A DNA stretch of 64,000 bases. Origin: an uncultured Collinsella sp. GTDB taxonomy: Bacteria > Actinomycetota > Coriobacteriia > Coriobacteriales > Coriobacteriaceae. Shown one piece after another: positions 50,948 through 59,440 of this stretch. Within the stretch, counting starts at the first letter, position 1; the number at the start of each line of letters is the position of its first letter. A model generated the notes under the pieces. The model was not told the DNA's origin. It did no database searches and saw nothing but the letters and a program-made list of their open reading frames with translations. The stretch lies in contig CAKTWK010000006.1 in assembly GCA_934630735.1 (NCBI GenBank), positions 1-64,000 on the forward strand. The letters are read 5' to 3'. The position numbers and the translations under genes were made by a program.

Positions 50948-52912
50948 TTAGTACATCTTTGCGCCGGCGGGGATGGAAGCGTCGAGCTGGATCAGGTTGA
51001 GGCGCTCCTCGCCCTCCTCCTCGTGGATGGCACTGATGAGCATGCCACAGCTGGGGATACCCATCATCTTACGCGGAGGCAGATTGGTGATGGCGAGCAG
51101 GGTCTTGCCGACCAAGTCCTCGGGCTCATAGTAGGCATGGATGCCGGAGAGGATGGTGCGGTCGGTACCGGTACCGTCGTCGAGCGTAAAGTTCAGCAGC
51201 TTCTTAGACTTCTTGACGGCCTCGCATGCCTTGACCTTCACGGCGCGGAAATCGCTCTTGGAGAAGGTATCGAAGTCGACGAACTCCTCGAACAGCGGCT
51301 CAACGGCGATCTTGGAGTAATCGAGCGTGGGCTTAAGCGACGTAACGAACGGGCTCGCGGCGTTGCCGGCTTCTGCAGCCTTGGCGGCAGCGGCACCGGA
51401 CTGGAAACCCTTCTCGGGCTTCATGTGCGGGAACAGCAGGACGTCGCGGATAGAAGCCTGGTTGGTGAGCAGCATGACCACGCGGTCGATACCAATGCCA
51501 ATGCCGCCCGCGGGAGGCATACCGTACTCGAGGGCGCGCACGTAGTCCTCGTCATACTCCATGGCCTCATCGTCGCCGCCGGCCTTCTCGGCCATCTGGG
51601 CAGCAAAGCGCTCGGCCTGGTCGACCGGGTCGTTGAGCTCGGAGAACGCGTTCGCGTACTCGTGGCCGGCGATGACCAGCTCAAAGCGGTGGGTCAGACG
51701 CGGGTCGTCCTCAAAACGCTTGGCGAGCGGGCTGACCTCGATGGGGTAATCGCACACGAAGGTCGGGTTGACGATGGTGTCCTCGCCCAGCTCATCGTAA
51801 ATCTCGGCGATGATCTTGCCGGCAGTCCACTCGGGCTTGATCTCCAGGCCCTTCTCGCGCGCGGCGGCAGCAAGCTCCTCGACCGGCGTGTCGATGGTGA
51901 CCTGCTTGCCGAGCACGTCGGAGACGATGTCGGTCATAGGACGGCTGGCCCACTCGCCAGAAAGGTCGATGGTCTGGCCCTGGTACTCGATGACCTCGGG
52001 GTTGCCGATGGCCTTGTTGGCAGCCTTGATGACGCCCTGGGCGAGCGCCTTCATGCCCTCGAGATCGGAGAAGGCACGGTAGGCCTCCATCGTGGTGAAC
52101 TCGGGGTTGTGGGTGAGGTCCATACCCTCGTTACGGAAGATGCGGCCGATCTCGAAGACGCGTTCAAAACCGCCGACAATGCAGCGCTTGAGGTGCAGCT
52201 CGGTAGCGATGCGCAGGTAGCATTCCTGATCGAGGGCGTTGAAGTGCGTGATGAACGGCTTGGCCGTAGCGCCACCCTGGATGGTCTGAAGGATGGGGGT
52301 CTCGACCTCCATGTAGCCGTCGGACTCCATAAAGCGACGGAAGGTGGAGAGGATCTGCGAGCGCTTGCGGAAGGTCTCGCGAACATCGTCGTTGGCAATG
52401 AGGTCGACGTAACGCTGACGATAACGGGTCTCCTTGTCGGAGAGGCCGTGGAACTTCTCGGGCAGCGGGCGAACGGCCTTGGAGAGCAGGGTCGCGCTCT
52501 TGGGGGCGACGGAAAGCTGGCCGCGCTGGGTGCGCACGACCACGCCGGTCACGCCCAGGATGTCGCCCAGGTCGAGGGACTTGAGCGTATTCCAGGCAGC
52601 CTCGTCCATGTCGTTGATGCGGCAGAACAGCTGAATCTCGGCAGTCGCATCGCGCACGACGATGAACATGATCTTGCCCTGACCGCGCTTGGCGACCACA
52701 CGGCCGGCGATCTTCACGACGTCCTCGGTGTCCTCGCCATCGGCAAGCTCGGCGTACTTAGCCTCGATATCGGCAACGTAGTCCTCAAGCTCAGAGTGCT
52801 CGGGATAGGGGTTCTGGCCCGCCTCGAACAGGGCGGCGCGCTTGGCCAGGCGGGTGGCGCGCTCGTCGTTGAGCGTCGATGCCTGATCGGCGGCGTTCTG
52901 GTTCTCTGCCAT
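50948..52912 (-). CDS. lysS: Lysine--tRNA ligase with C-terminal tRNA-binding domain
   Basis: Class II LysRS charging tRNA-Lys. 654 residues against about 500 for ordinary bacterial LysRS. The N-terminal OB-fold and class II core are complete (motif 2 FEIGRIFRNEGMDLTHNPEFT, motif 3 GGIGIGIDRVVMLL). After a Gly/Ala linker, residues of about 545-654 form an extra OB-fold of the EMAP-II/Arc1p/MetRS-C type (SDFRAVKVKACEAVKKSKKL, RTILSGIHAYYEPEDLVGK, GMLISAI). This should raise tRNA affinity. It is separated from greA by a terminator-like hairpin. Confidence 0.95.
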   Translation of the reverse strand: MAENQNAADQASTLNDERATRLAKRAALFEAGQNPYPEHSELEDYVADIEAKYAELADGEDTEDVVKIAGRVVAKRGQGKIMFIVVRDATAEIQLFCRINDMDEAAWNTLKSLDLGDILGVTGVVVRTQRGQLSVAPKSATLLSKAVRPLPEKFHGLSDKETRYRQRYVDLIANDDVRETFRKRSQILSTFRRFMESDGYMEVETPILQTIQGGATAKPFITHFNALDQECYLRIATELHLKRCIVGGFERVFEIGRIFRNEGMDLTHNPEFTTMEAYRAFSDLEGMKALAQGVIKAANKAIGNPEVIEYQGQTIDLSGEWASRPMTDIVSDVLGKQVTIDTPVEELAAAAREKGLEIKPEWTAGKIIAEIYDELGEDTIVNPTFVCDYPIEVSPLAKRFEDDPRLTHRFELVIAGHEYANAFSELNDPVDQAERFAAQMAEKAGGDDEAMEYDEDYVRALEYGMPPAGGIGIGIDRVVMLLTNQASIRDVLLFPHMKPEKGFQSGAAAAKAAEAGNAASPFVTSLKPTLDYSKIAVEPLFEEFVDFDTFSKSDFRAVKVKACEAVKKSKKLLNFTLDDGTGTDRTILSGIHAYYEPEDLVGKTLLAITNLPPRKMMGIPSCGMLISAIHEEEGEERLNLIQLDASIPAGAKMY

Positions 52913-52929
52913 AAGTTAGCTCCTCAAAC

Positions 52930-52963
52930 TAAAACGCTCCCCAGGATTCGGTCCCAGGGAGCG
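52930..52963 (-). terminator. Rho-independent terminator between greA and lysS
   Basis: CGCTCCC/GGGAGCG stem with inner GG/CC, minus-strand tail TTTTAGTTT. Confidence 0.8.
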
Positions 52964-52991
52964 AAAACATACCTTTACGCGGGACCGTGGT

Positions 52992-53462
52992 CTAGCGTGC
53001 GATCTTGGCGATGGTGTAGACGCGAGTCTTGCCGGAAGGCGTAACGACCTCGACGGAGTCGCCCTCGCCGTGACCGATGATGGCGTGACCGACCGGAGAC
53101 TCGTTGGAAATCTTGTGCTCGAGCGAGTTGGTCTCGGTGGTACCGACGAGCGTGACTTCCATGACCTCACCGTTGGGATCAATCAACGAAACGGTGGAAC
53201 CGATGGAGACGGTCAGATCACCCGTGGTGGCAGCAACCTGGGCGTTGGCGAGGATGGCCTGGATCTCGGCGATACGAGCGGCGTTCTGGGCCTGCTTGTC
53301 CTTGGCGGCATCGTACTCGGAGTTCTCCGAAAGGTCGCCGAACGCGCGGGCTTCCTTGATGTCCTCGACGATCTCCTTGGCGTAATCGCCTTCACGCCAA
53401 GCGAGCTCCTCGACGAGCTTCTGGCGGCCCTCAGCGGTCAGTACGATCTGGCTTGCGTCCAT
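52992..53462 (-). CDS. greA: Transcription elongation factor GreA
   Basis: Rescues backtracked RNA polymerase by stimulating transcript cleavage. 156 residues: N-terminal coiled coil with the acidic tip (AFGDLSENSEYDAAKDKQ) and the C-terminal FKBP-like domain (SPVGHAIIGHGEGDSVEVVTPSG). RBS GGGGAGATATCCGT. Flanked by terminators on both sides, so probably monocistronic. Confidence 0.96.
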   Translation of the reverse strand: MDASQIVLTAEGRQKLVEELAWREGDYAKEIVEDIKEARAFGDLSENSEYDAAKDKQAQNAARIAEIQAILANAQVAATTGDLTVSIGSTVSLIDPNGEVMEVTLVGTTETNSLEHKISNESPVGHAIIGHGEGDSVEVVTPSGKTRVYTIAKIAR

Positions 53463-53510
53463 ACGGATATCTCCCCAACTATGATGTAACGATCAACTGT
53501 CAACAAAACG

Positions 53511-53543
53511 AAAAAGACCGGCTAGCCTGCGGGCAAGCCGGTC
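53511..53543 (-). terminator. Rho-independent terminator after tatA
   Basis: GACCGGCT/AGCCGGTC stem, 12-base loop, minus-strand tail TTTTTCG. Confidence 0.88.
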
Positions 53544-53568
53544 AGGTGCTCACCCCAAAGGGATGGGA

Positions 53569-53844
53569 CTACTCTGCGTCCGCGTCGCCGTCCTCTGCCT
53601 TCTTTTTCTTGGCAGCAGCGAGCTTGGCCTCGAGGTCAGCGATCTCCTTGTCCTCCTCGGACTGCTCGACCACAACGTCCTCGGCCTGCTTGGTTTCGCC
53701 CTTATCGTCGCCCTCCATACCCTCGCGGATATTCTTGACGGTAGAGCCGAGGGACTTGCCGAGCTTCGGCAGGTTCTTGGGCCCGAAGATAATCAGGACA
53801 ACAACGAGAATAATGATGAGCTCAGGAGCCCTCAGTCCAAACAT
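53569..53844 (-). CDS. tatA: Twin-arginine translocase subunit TatA/E
   Basis: Membrane subunit of the Tat pore for folded-protein export. 91 residues: N-terminal helix [14 protein letters not shown], hinge [14 protein letters not shown], amphipathic helix and a charged Glu/Lys tail. The ATG at 53844 follows TGGAGGTCTAC; upstream extension would run into tRNA-Pro. tatC is not adjacent. TatA rather than TatB from the FGPKxLPxLG hinge. Confidence 0.92.
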   Translation of the reverse strand: MFGLRAPELIIILVVVLIIFGPKNLPKLGKSLGSTVKNIREGMEGDDKGETKQAEDVVVEQSEEDKEIADLEAKLAAAKKKKAEDGDADAE

Positions 53845-53917
53845 GTAGACCTCCACAATACAGCGAGACAAGCTCGAATGAGTATACCGCGGGTGTCGCG
53901 GTATCACAACAATAGCT

Positions 53918-53945
53918 AAAAAAAGGGACCGCAAGAAGCGGTCCC
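53918..53945 (-). terminator. Rho-independent terminator after tRNA-Pro
   Basis: GGGACCGC/GCGGTCCC perfect stem, TTCTT loop, seven Ts on the minus strand. Confidence 0.92.
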
Positions 53946-53956
53946 TCCTCATGCTC

Positions 53957-54033
53957 TGGTCGGGTTGACTGGATTTGAACCAGCGACCCCTGCGTCCCGA
54001 ACGCAGTGCTCTACCAAACTGAGCCACAACCCG
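53957..54033 (-). tRNA. tRNA-Pro(CGG)
   Basis: 77 nt, acceptor CGGGTTG/CAACCCG, anticodon stem CTGCG/CGCAG with loop TTCGGGA, encoded CCA. Followed by its own terminator. Confidence 0.96.
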
Positions 54034-54070
54034 TTAGCTCGAATATAGTAACAAAGTTTTTCGCCGCGTG

Positions 54071-54979
54071 CTAGAGAAATTTTAATTTCTTTGGCGCTTC
54101 AATGCGAACCGTGTTGGGAATGAGCTCCGTCGCGCAGGACCACCAGCCGTTTTGCAGGGCAGCGTCGGCAAGCCTTTCGGCCGTGGCGGCGGTGTCGCAA
54201 ATGGCAAACGAGCAGGCACCCGAACCGCACACGTTTGCGGCAATGGTACCGTCCTGTGAACGAAGCCAGTCAAGCACCGTTTGAATCCGCGGCTCCATCT
54301 GCGCGGAAATGACTCCCAGGTTGTTGTGGACGAGCGTGTAGGCCGCCTCTGCGTCTCCCGAACGAAGGGCAGATGCGATCGCTCCGGGCTTGTCCGCAGG
54401 CGCTGGGGCCTCGTCAAAACGTCGATAGGCTTCAATTGTCGAAACGCTTGCCTCGCGCGGCTTGACCAGCACGACGGGCGTCGCGGGTAGTGCGGGGTAC
54501 TCGGTGGCCAGCACGTCTCCCCCACCCACGTAAAATGCAGGGCTGGCATGCAAAAAGAAGGGAACGTCGGCGCCAATGCCGCGCGCGATGTTGTCCAGCG
54601 CGGGATCGGCACGGTCGATACCCCAACTCTCTGCCAAGGCGACAATGACCGCCGCGGCATCCGTCGAAGGACCACCCAGGCCGGCACACAACGGGATGCG
54701 CTTCTCGATCGTAATGCAGACATTGGCTTCGCGACCATAATGCTCGGCCATAGCAGCAGCTGCACGATACGCCGTATTCTTTTGCATAGGAAAGTCGGAT
54801 GCCGGAATCGTCTGGACGGTCAGCGCCTGTGCCGGCGTGACCGTCACGGTATCGACAAGACCGACGGCTGCCATCAGGGAATCGACCCTGTGATAGCCGC
54901 GGGCGTCACGCTCGGTATGAACCCCCAGATAGAGGTTGATCTTTGCCGGCGCGAAAAGGGTCAGGGACCAATCGGTCAC
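54071..54979 (-). CDS. ispE: 4-diphosphocytidyl-2-C-methyl-D-erythritol kinase
   Basis: MEP-pathway GHMP kinase phosphorylating CDP-ME, between IspD and IspF. 302 residues with FAPAKINLYLGVHTERDARGYH at the start, the ATP loop PLCAGLGGPSTDAAAVI and late SGACSFAI. It lies 2 bp after veg, the same pairing as in Bacillus (veg-ispE). The usual third GHMP motif GSGxS/T is present as GSGACSF. Confidence 0.95.
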   Translation of the reverse strand: MTDWSLTLFAPAKINLYLGVHTERDARGYHRVDSLMAAVGLVDTVTVTPAQALTVQTIPASDFPMQKNTAYRAAAAMAEHYGREANVCITIEKRIPLCAGLGGPSTDAAAVIVALAESWGIDRADPALDNIARGIGADVPFFLHASPAFYVGGGDVLATEYPALPATPVVLVKPREASVSTIEAYRRFDEAPAPADKPGAIASALRSGDAEAAYTLVHNNLGVISAQMEPRIQTVLDWLRSQDGTIAANVCGSGACSFAICDTAATAERLADAALQNGWWSCATELIPNTVRIEAPKKLKFL

Positions 54980-54981
54980 CG

Positions 54982-55278
54982 TTAGTGCTCCTCGAGCTGA
55001 TTGCCGAGCGGGGTAAAAATGTGCTCGCCGCTCTCGGGGTCGAACAGCTCGACCTGGCCGGTGAGAACATCAATATACTGGTAGGACTGACGCGACTTGC
55101 GGCCACGGCGCTCGTCGACCTCGACGATAAAGACGGCGGGGTGGACGCTCTTGATGGTGCCCATGCGCTCGACGACGCGGGTGCGGCCCATGTTGGCCTT
55201 CACCTTGACGCGATCGCCCACCATATCGGTCAGCTTCTCGTGGATGTCGTCGACGTGATTGACTTCCATCTCTTCCAT
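54982..55278 (-). CDS. veg: Veg protein
   Basis: Small conserved protein, 98 residues, homologous to Bacillus Veg, reported to stimulate biofilm matrix gene expression by an indirect route. The core GDRVKVKANMGRTRVVERMGTI and HPAVFIVEVDE have an SH3/Sm-like strand pattern. The ATG at 55278 follows GGAGGCCCTGTTC. Coupled to ispE. Molecular function is not settled in the family. Confidence 0.88.
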   Translation of the reverse strand: MEEMEVNHVDDIHEKLTDMVGDRVKVKANMGRTRVVERMGTIKSVHPAVFIVEVDERRGRKSRQSYQYIDVLTGQVELFDPESGEHIFTPLGNQLEEH

Positions 55279-55434
55279 GAACAGGGCCTCCAGAAGGTGC
55301 AATTCAAAAAGGGGATAATACCCCTAAGATAGACAAAACTCTAATACTATAGCACCCTGTTGCCGCTATACGCAAGTAGCTAAATAAACCCCGTCCCAAA
55401 TACGTACCAGACGACAACCTCGCATGACCAGTTG

Positions 55435-55460
55435 TTACGCGGTTTGGTAAAACCGCATAA
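55435..55460. repeat. TTACGCGGTT palindrome, copy 2
   Basis: TTACGCGGTTT-GGTA-AAACCGCATAA, immediately downstream of the dtd stop (55462). Same family as 50919. Confidence 0.8.
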
Positions 55461-55461
55461 C

Positions 55462-55908
55462 CTAAAGACTATCGGTGTCCAAGACGATGGTGAATGGGCC
55501 GTCGTTGACCAAGTCGACTTTCATATCGGCGCCAAAGATGCCGTGCGCCACGTGTTCGACATCTTGACGAACGAGCGTCAGGAAGTACTCGTAGAGCTCG
55601 TTGGCAACATCGGGGGCGCCTGCATCGGTAAACGACGGACGGCGGCCGTGGCGGCAGTCGGCGAACAGCGTGAACTGCGACACCACGAGAACCTCGCCGT
55701 CGACATCGGCAAGTGCCAGGTTGGTCTTGCCGTTCTCGTCCTCGTTAATGCGCAAGCCCCAGAGCTTGCCCCACAGCTTATCGGCCTCGGCGCGCGTGTC
55801 GCCGTGGCCCACGCCCAGCAGCACCAGATAGCCGCGCCCAATTTTGCCCACGCACTCGCCGTCGACCGTCACGCCGGCGTTGAGCACGCGCTGAACCACC
55901 GCACGCAC
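55462..55908 (-). CDS. dtd: D-aminoacyl-tRNA deacylase
   Basis: Chiral proofreading enzyme hydrolysing D-aminoacyl-tRNAs. 148 residues with MRAVVQRV at the start, [19 protein letters not shown] (SQFTL and RRPSF motifs) and the Gly-cisPro-containing [13 protein letters not shown]. Length is standard. It follows the XTP pyrophosphatase gene by 3 bp, probably co-transcribed. Confidence 0.95.
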   Translation of the reverse strand: MRAVVQRVLNAGVTVDGECVGKIGRGYLVLLGVGHGDTRAEADKLWGKLWGLRINEDENGKTNLALADVDGEVLVVSQFTLFADCRHGRRPSFTDAGAPDVANELYEYFLTLVRQDVEHVAHGIFGADMKVDLVNDGPFTIVLDTDSL

Positions 55909-55911
55909 GGC

Positions 55912-56553
55912 CTACTCCTCGCCCGTCAGTTTGGCGGATAGGTGCTCGAGCGCATGGAATCGATGGCTGATGGCGTTCTTCTCGTCCGCCGTCAGCTCGG
56001 CCATGGTCTTGCCCGGCGTATCGACCGGCAGGAACAGCGGGTCGTAGCCAAAGCCGTGATCGCCGCGGCCCTCATGCGCGATAACGCCCTCGCAGGCGCC
56101 CTCGCCATAGGTGACCAGGCCGTCAGTATCGATAAGCGCGACGACGCTCATAAAGCGCGCGGTACGATCCTCGTCTGCCACGCCTTCCATGTTTGCCAGC
56201 AGCTTGGCATTGTTGGCGGCATCGTCACCGTGAACGCCCGCATAGCGTGCGCTATACACGCCCGGCTCGCCGTCCAGAGCATCGACGACCAGGCCCGAAT
56301 CGTCGGCAATGGCCATGAGCCCCGTCTCTTCGACGGCAGCCTGCGCCTTGATGATGGCGTTCTCCAAAAACGTCGTGCCGTTTTCCTCGGGGTCCTCAAA
56401 ATCACCTAGCTGGCCGAGCGCCACAAAGCGAACCTCGGGCATAGCCTTGCCCAAAATGGCCTCAATCTCGGTGAGCTTATGGGCGTTGCCCGTTGCCACG
56501 ACGATGGTCGCCGCCGGGTCGAGGGTGTCGATGTCGATCTTCTCAAGTGCCAT
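55912..56553 (-). CDS. XTP/dITP diphosphatase (RdgB/HAM1 family)
   Basis: House-cleaning nucleotide pyrophosphatase that removes XTP, ITP and dITP. 213 residues: IVVATGNAHKLTEIEAIL, FLENAIIKAQAAVEETGLMAIADDSGLVVDAL, GVYSARYAG, and a late FGYDPLFLPV plus ISHRFHAL. A short N-terminal extension precedes the domain. The ATG at 56553 follows AAGGAGGCCAGCT. In a run rph-rdgB-dtd interrupted by a repeat. Confidence 0.95.
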   Translation of the reverse strand: MALEKIDIDTLDPAATIVVATGNAHKLTEIEAILGKAMPEVRFVALGQLGDFEDPEENGTTFLENAIIKAQAAVEETGLMAIADDSGLVVDALDGEPGVYSARYAGVHGDDAANNAKLLANMEGVADEDRTARFMSVVALIDTDGLVTYGEGACEGVIAHEGRGDHGFGYDPLFLPVDTPGKTMAELTADEKNAISHRFHALEHLSAKLTGEE

Positions 56554-56663
56554 AGCTGGCCTCCTTGTCTCTATAGCAATGCCGTGTTGAGGACGACGAG
56601 GACTTCGGCCTCTCTCCCCTCTCAATCAACGGCAGTCTTATACTTCGACGTTTTCCCAGATAA

Positions 56664-56700
56664 AACCTGCCAAAATAAACCTGTCCCTTTTTGGCAGGTT
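56664..56700. repeat. GGGGACAGG-core hairpin, AACCTGCCA-arm class
   Basis: AACCTGCCAAAA and TTTTTGGCAGGTT arms around TAAACCTGTCCC, the reverse complement of the core. It overlaps the rph stop codon. Confidence 0.88.
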
Positions 56701-57424
56701 AGGCGAGGGTTTGGCGCTGGAGCTCGATGAGCTCGGCAATGCCCTTGTCGCCCAAATCGAGCAGGGCATTGAGGCGCTTGCGGTCGAAGGGCGCCTGCTC
56801 GCCGGTGCCCTGAAGCTCGATCATCTCACCGGTATCGGTGGCGACAAGGTTCATGTCGACCTCGGCGTGACTGTCCTCGGAATAATCCAGGTCGAGCAGG
56901 GTGTTGCCGTCGACAACGCCCATAGAGATGGCAGCAACCTGGCCCGTGAGCGGGATGCGCTCGATCTTGCCGGCCTCGACCCACATAGCAAGGGCGTCGT
57001 GCAGCGCCACCCAGGCACCGGTAATGCTCGCCGTACGCGTGCCGCCGTCTGCCTGAATCACATCGCAGTCGACGGTGACGGTGTACTCGCCGAGCGCCTT
57101 CATGTTGACGACGGTGCGCAGACTACGGCCGATCAGACGCTCAATCTCCATGGAGCGACCCTTGCGGTTGGCGTGCTCACGCTTGCAGCGCTTGCCGGTC
57201 GATGCCGGCAACATGGCGTACTCCGCCGTTACCCAACCGGCCTTGGCGCCCTTGCGCCAGCCCGGCACGCCCTCCTCGATGGTGGCAGCGCACAGCACGC
57301 GCGTATCGCCAAACTCGGCCAGGCACGAACCGTGGGCGTGCTTCATAACACCACGAGTGAGCTTAACGGGGCGCAGCTCATTGGCGGCACGGCCGTTGGC
57401 GCGGTTGACCTGCATGTACTCCAT
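56699..57424 (-). CDS. rph: Ribonuclease PH
   Basis: Phosphorolytic 3'-5' exoribonuclease trimming tRNA 3' ends. 241 residues with [55 protein letters not shown] and [16 protein letters not shown]. The RBS AAAGGATATTTCT precedes the ATG. The stop codon is embedded in a palindromic repeat. Confidence 0.96.
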   Translation of the reverse strand: MEYMQVNRANGRAANELRPVKLTRGVMKHAHGSCLAEFGDTRVLCAATIEEGVPGWRKGAKAGWVTAEYAMLPASTGKRCKREHANRKGRSMEIERLIGRSLRTVVNMKALGEYTVTVDCDVIQADGGTRTASITGAWVALHDALAMWVEAGKIERIPLTGQVAAISMGVVDGNTLLDLDYSEDSHAEVDMNLVATDTGEMIELQGTGEQAPFDRKRLNALLDLGDKGIAELIELQRQTLA

Positions 57425-57479
57425 AGAAATATCCTTTCGGCAAAAGGTGAACGTGAGCCTTTGGTCGGTAACCTTATAT

Positions 57480-58364
57480 CTATTTCAGTTCGTCGATATC
57501 GATATGCTCAATGCTCTTGAGCGGCTGGCCAAAGATAAAGCTGCCCGCCACCGCAAACTCGGCAATGTTATCGGCCGTCGTTGCAAAACGATGCTGCGGC
57601 TCGGCTGCGTCGCCCGCCAGCTGCTCGCGGCGCGTGAGAATATCGGTCAGCTCGCGCGTGGTCTCCTCGGCAGAGCTCACCACGCGCACTCCGGGACCCA
57701 GTGCATGGCGAATAGGCCCCACAAGCAGCGGGAAATGCGTGCAGCCGAGCACCACGGTATCGATGCCGTGGTCGCGCAGCGGTTCAACCGTGGCACCGAC
57801 CAGCGCGCGTACGGCAGGCGTATCGAAGATGTCCTCGTTCTCGAGCCACTGCTCTTGCAGATGCGCGCCCGAGGCGAGCTCATGCTCAACGACCTCGACA
57901 AAGCTCGAGGCAGGGCAGCCGTATACGTCGACGCCGGCATCCAGGTCCTGAATGGCACGCGTGTAAGCGCCTGAGCGAATGGTGAGGTTGGTGGCGAGCA
58001 CGCCCACCCGGCGCGTGCGGGTGCTGTTGATGGCGGCACGTGCGCCCGGTGCGATCACACCGATGACGGGAACGTCGAGCACCTGCTGGGCCAAACGCAA
58101 GGCCGCAGCGGTCGCCGTATTGCAGGCGATGACCATGATCTTGACATCGTGCTTCGACAGCCAGCGGCCCGCCTGCAGTGCAAACGAGCGCACCTCGTCC
58201 TCGGTGCGAGTGCCATAAGGGCAGCGCTTGGTGTCGCCAAAGTAGTAGACGGACTCGTGCGGCAACGCCGTCGCAATCGCGCGCGCAACCGTCAGACCGC
58301 CCAGACCCGAGTCGAATACGCCAATGGGGCGCGTGTCCCCGGCCAGATTCTCGATATCGGACAT
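57480..58364 (-). CDS. murI: Glutamate racemase
   Basis: Makes D-glutamate for peptidoglycan. 294 residues with [14 protein letters not shown], the two catalytic cysteines in [11 protein letters not shown] and LGCTHFPLL, and YGTRTEDEV. Near rph as in many Actinobacteria and Firmicutes. Upstream in the same direction are the HAD gene and murE, so cell-wall synthesis genes cluster loosely here. Confidence 0.96.
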   Translation of the reverse strand: MSDIENLAGDTRPIGVFDSGLGGLTVARAIATALPHESVYYFGDTKRCPYGTRTEDEVRSFALQAGRWLSKHDVKIMVIACNTATAAALRLAQQVLDVPVIGVIAPGARAAINSTRTRRVGVLATNLTIRSGAYTRAIQDLDAGVDVYGCPASSFVEVVEHELASGAHLQEQWLENEDIFDTPAVRALVGATVEPLRDHGIDTVVLGCTHFPLLVGPIRHALGPGVRVVSSAEETTRELTDILTRREQLAGDAAEPQHRFATTADNIAEFAVAGSFIFGQPLKSIEHIDIDELK

Positions 58365-58417
58365 TACCTCACCAGATTCTCTCTCGAAAAGATATGGCTC
58401 AGAACGATAGGACCGCG

Positions 58418-59329
58418 CTACGAACGAGCCGCGACCAGCAGCTCGGCAGTTGCCACCCAGCCGTCGACAATTTTGCCGCGCGTGACGTAAGCGTTATCGC
58501 AAGCGTCCAGGAACTCGGGCGCGCCGGCGCTGGTCAGGCCGTTCTCGACCAAACAGAACGTGCCCACGTGGTCGGCCATGTAGAAATCGGACTCGGAATC
58601 GCCGAGCGCCAGCGTCTCCTCGCGCTCGATACCCAGGTGCTCGCAGAAACGTGCGATGGCAACGCCCTTGTTGAGGCCGGCGGGATTGATGTTAAACGCG
58701 CGGCCATCCTCGACGCGTTCGAGCTCGAGCGTCGTCGGCTTGGACAGATGCGTCAGGTGACCGTTGCAAGCCCAGACCAGGCCGCAGCCGGCCTCGTCAA
58801 GAATGGCCTGGACCTCGTCGTCGGGCACATCGCCGCGCATGCCGACGGTGACCTCGCGATACTTGTAGCCAGTCGACATGTCGTTGTGGTACTCGATCTT
58901 ATGCGGCCAGCGGGCGAGAATCTTATCGCACACGCCGGTCTGCTCGATCACCTGATGCGGCGTGAGGCCGCAGGCGGGGTCGTAGGGCATATCGCCGGTC
59001 AGATACTCCCAATCGTTGGCCTTGAGATCGTACATGACCAGGCCACCCATCTCGCCAATGTAGGAGTTGAGGCCGAGCACGCGCGCATCCTCGTGGATCA
59101 TGGTGCGGTTGCGGCCCGAGGTGGGAACCACCTGGATGCCGGCGCGGGCAAGTGCCACGACAGCCTCGACGAGCTTGGTCGAGGGATTGCCGTCGTTGTC
59201 GCGCAGCACGCACGAGCCGGGCGCGAGCATGGTGGCGTCCAGGTCGGTAAAGACGTACTTAACCTTGGCAAGACGCTCGCGCATCTCGCCCGAAAGCTCA
59301 GCGACGGTCGGCAGGGTATTGTGGGACAT
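58418..59329 (-). CDS. HAD-superfamily (Cof-type) phosphatase
   Basis: Predicted cytoplasmic phosphatase of the type IIB HAD group, 303 residues. Motif I FTDLDATML (nucleophile Asp and acid Asp), motif II PTSGRNR, motif III Lys in NINPAGLNKGVAIARF and motif IV LALGDSESDFYMAD are all present. A C2b cap domain lies between motifs II and III. The ATG at 59329 follows ATGGAGTGACC. Sugar phosphate or nucleotide substrate; not decidable. Confidence 0.88.
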   Translation of the reverse strand: MSHNTLPTVAELSGEMRERLAKVKYVFTDLDATMLAPGSCVLRDNDGNPSTKLVEAVVALARAGIQVVPTSGRNRTMIHEDARVLGLNSYIGEMGGLVMYDLKANDWEYLTGDMPYDPACGLTPHQVIEQTGVCDKILARWPHKIEYHNDMSTGYKYREVTVGMRGDVPDDEVQAILDEAGCGLVWACNGHLTHLSKPTTLELERVEDGRAFNINPAGLNKGVAIARFCEHLGIEREETLALGDSESDFYMADHVGTFCLVENGLTSAGAPEFLDACDNAYVTRGKIVDGWVATAELLVAARS

Positions 59330-59440
59330 GGTCACTCCATTACGTAGAAGGGGCTTCTGGTCTTAGGCAGCGCGCCTCACTTGAGGGAAAACGCGCTTGC
59401 AACGGCAGCGCGCTCAGGACGCCGCCCTCATCGCAGTTCA

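Noticed and set aside
53845-54027. N-terminal extension of tatA into the tRNA-Pro region
   Set aside because: It would translate the tRNA and its terminator; the ATG at 53844 starts the normal TatA helix after GGAGG.
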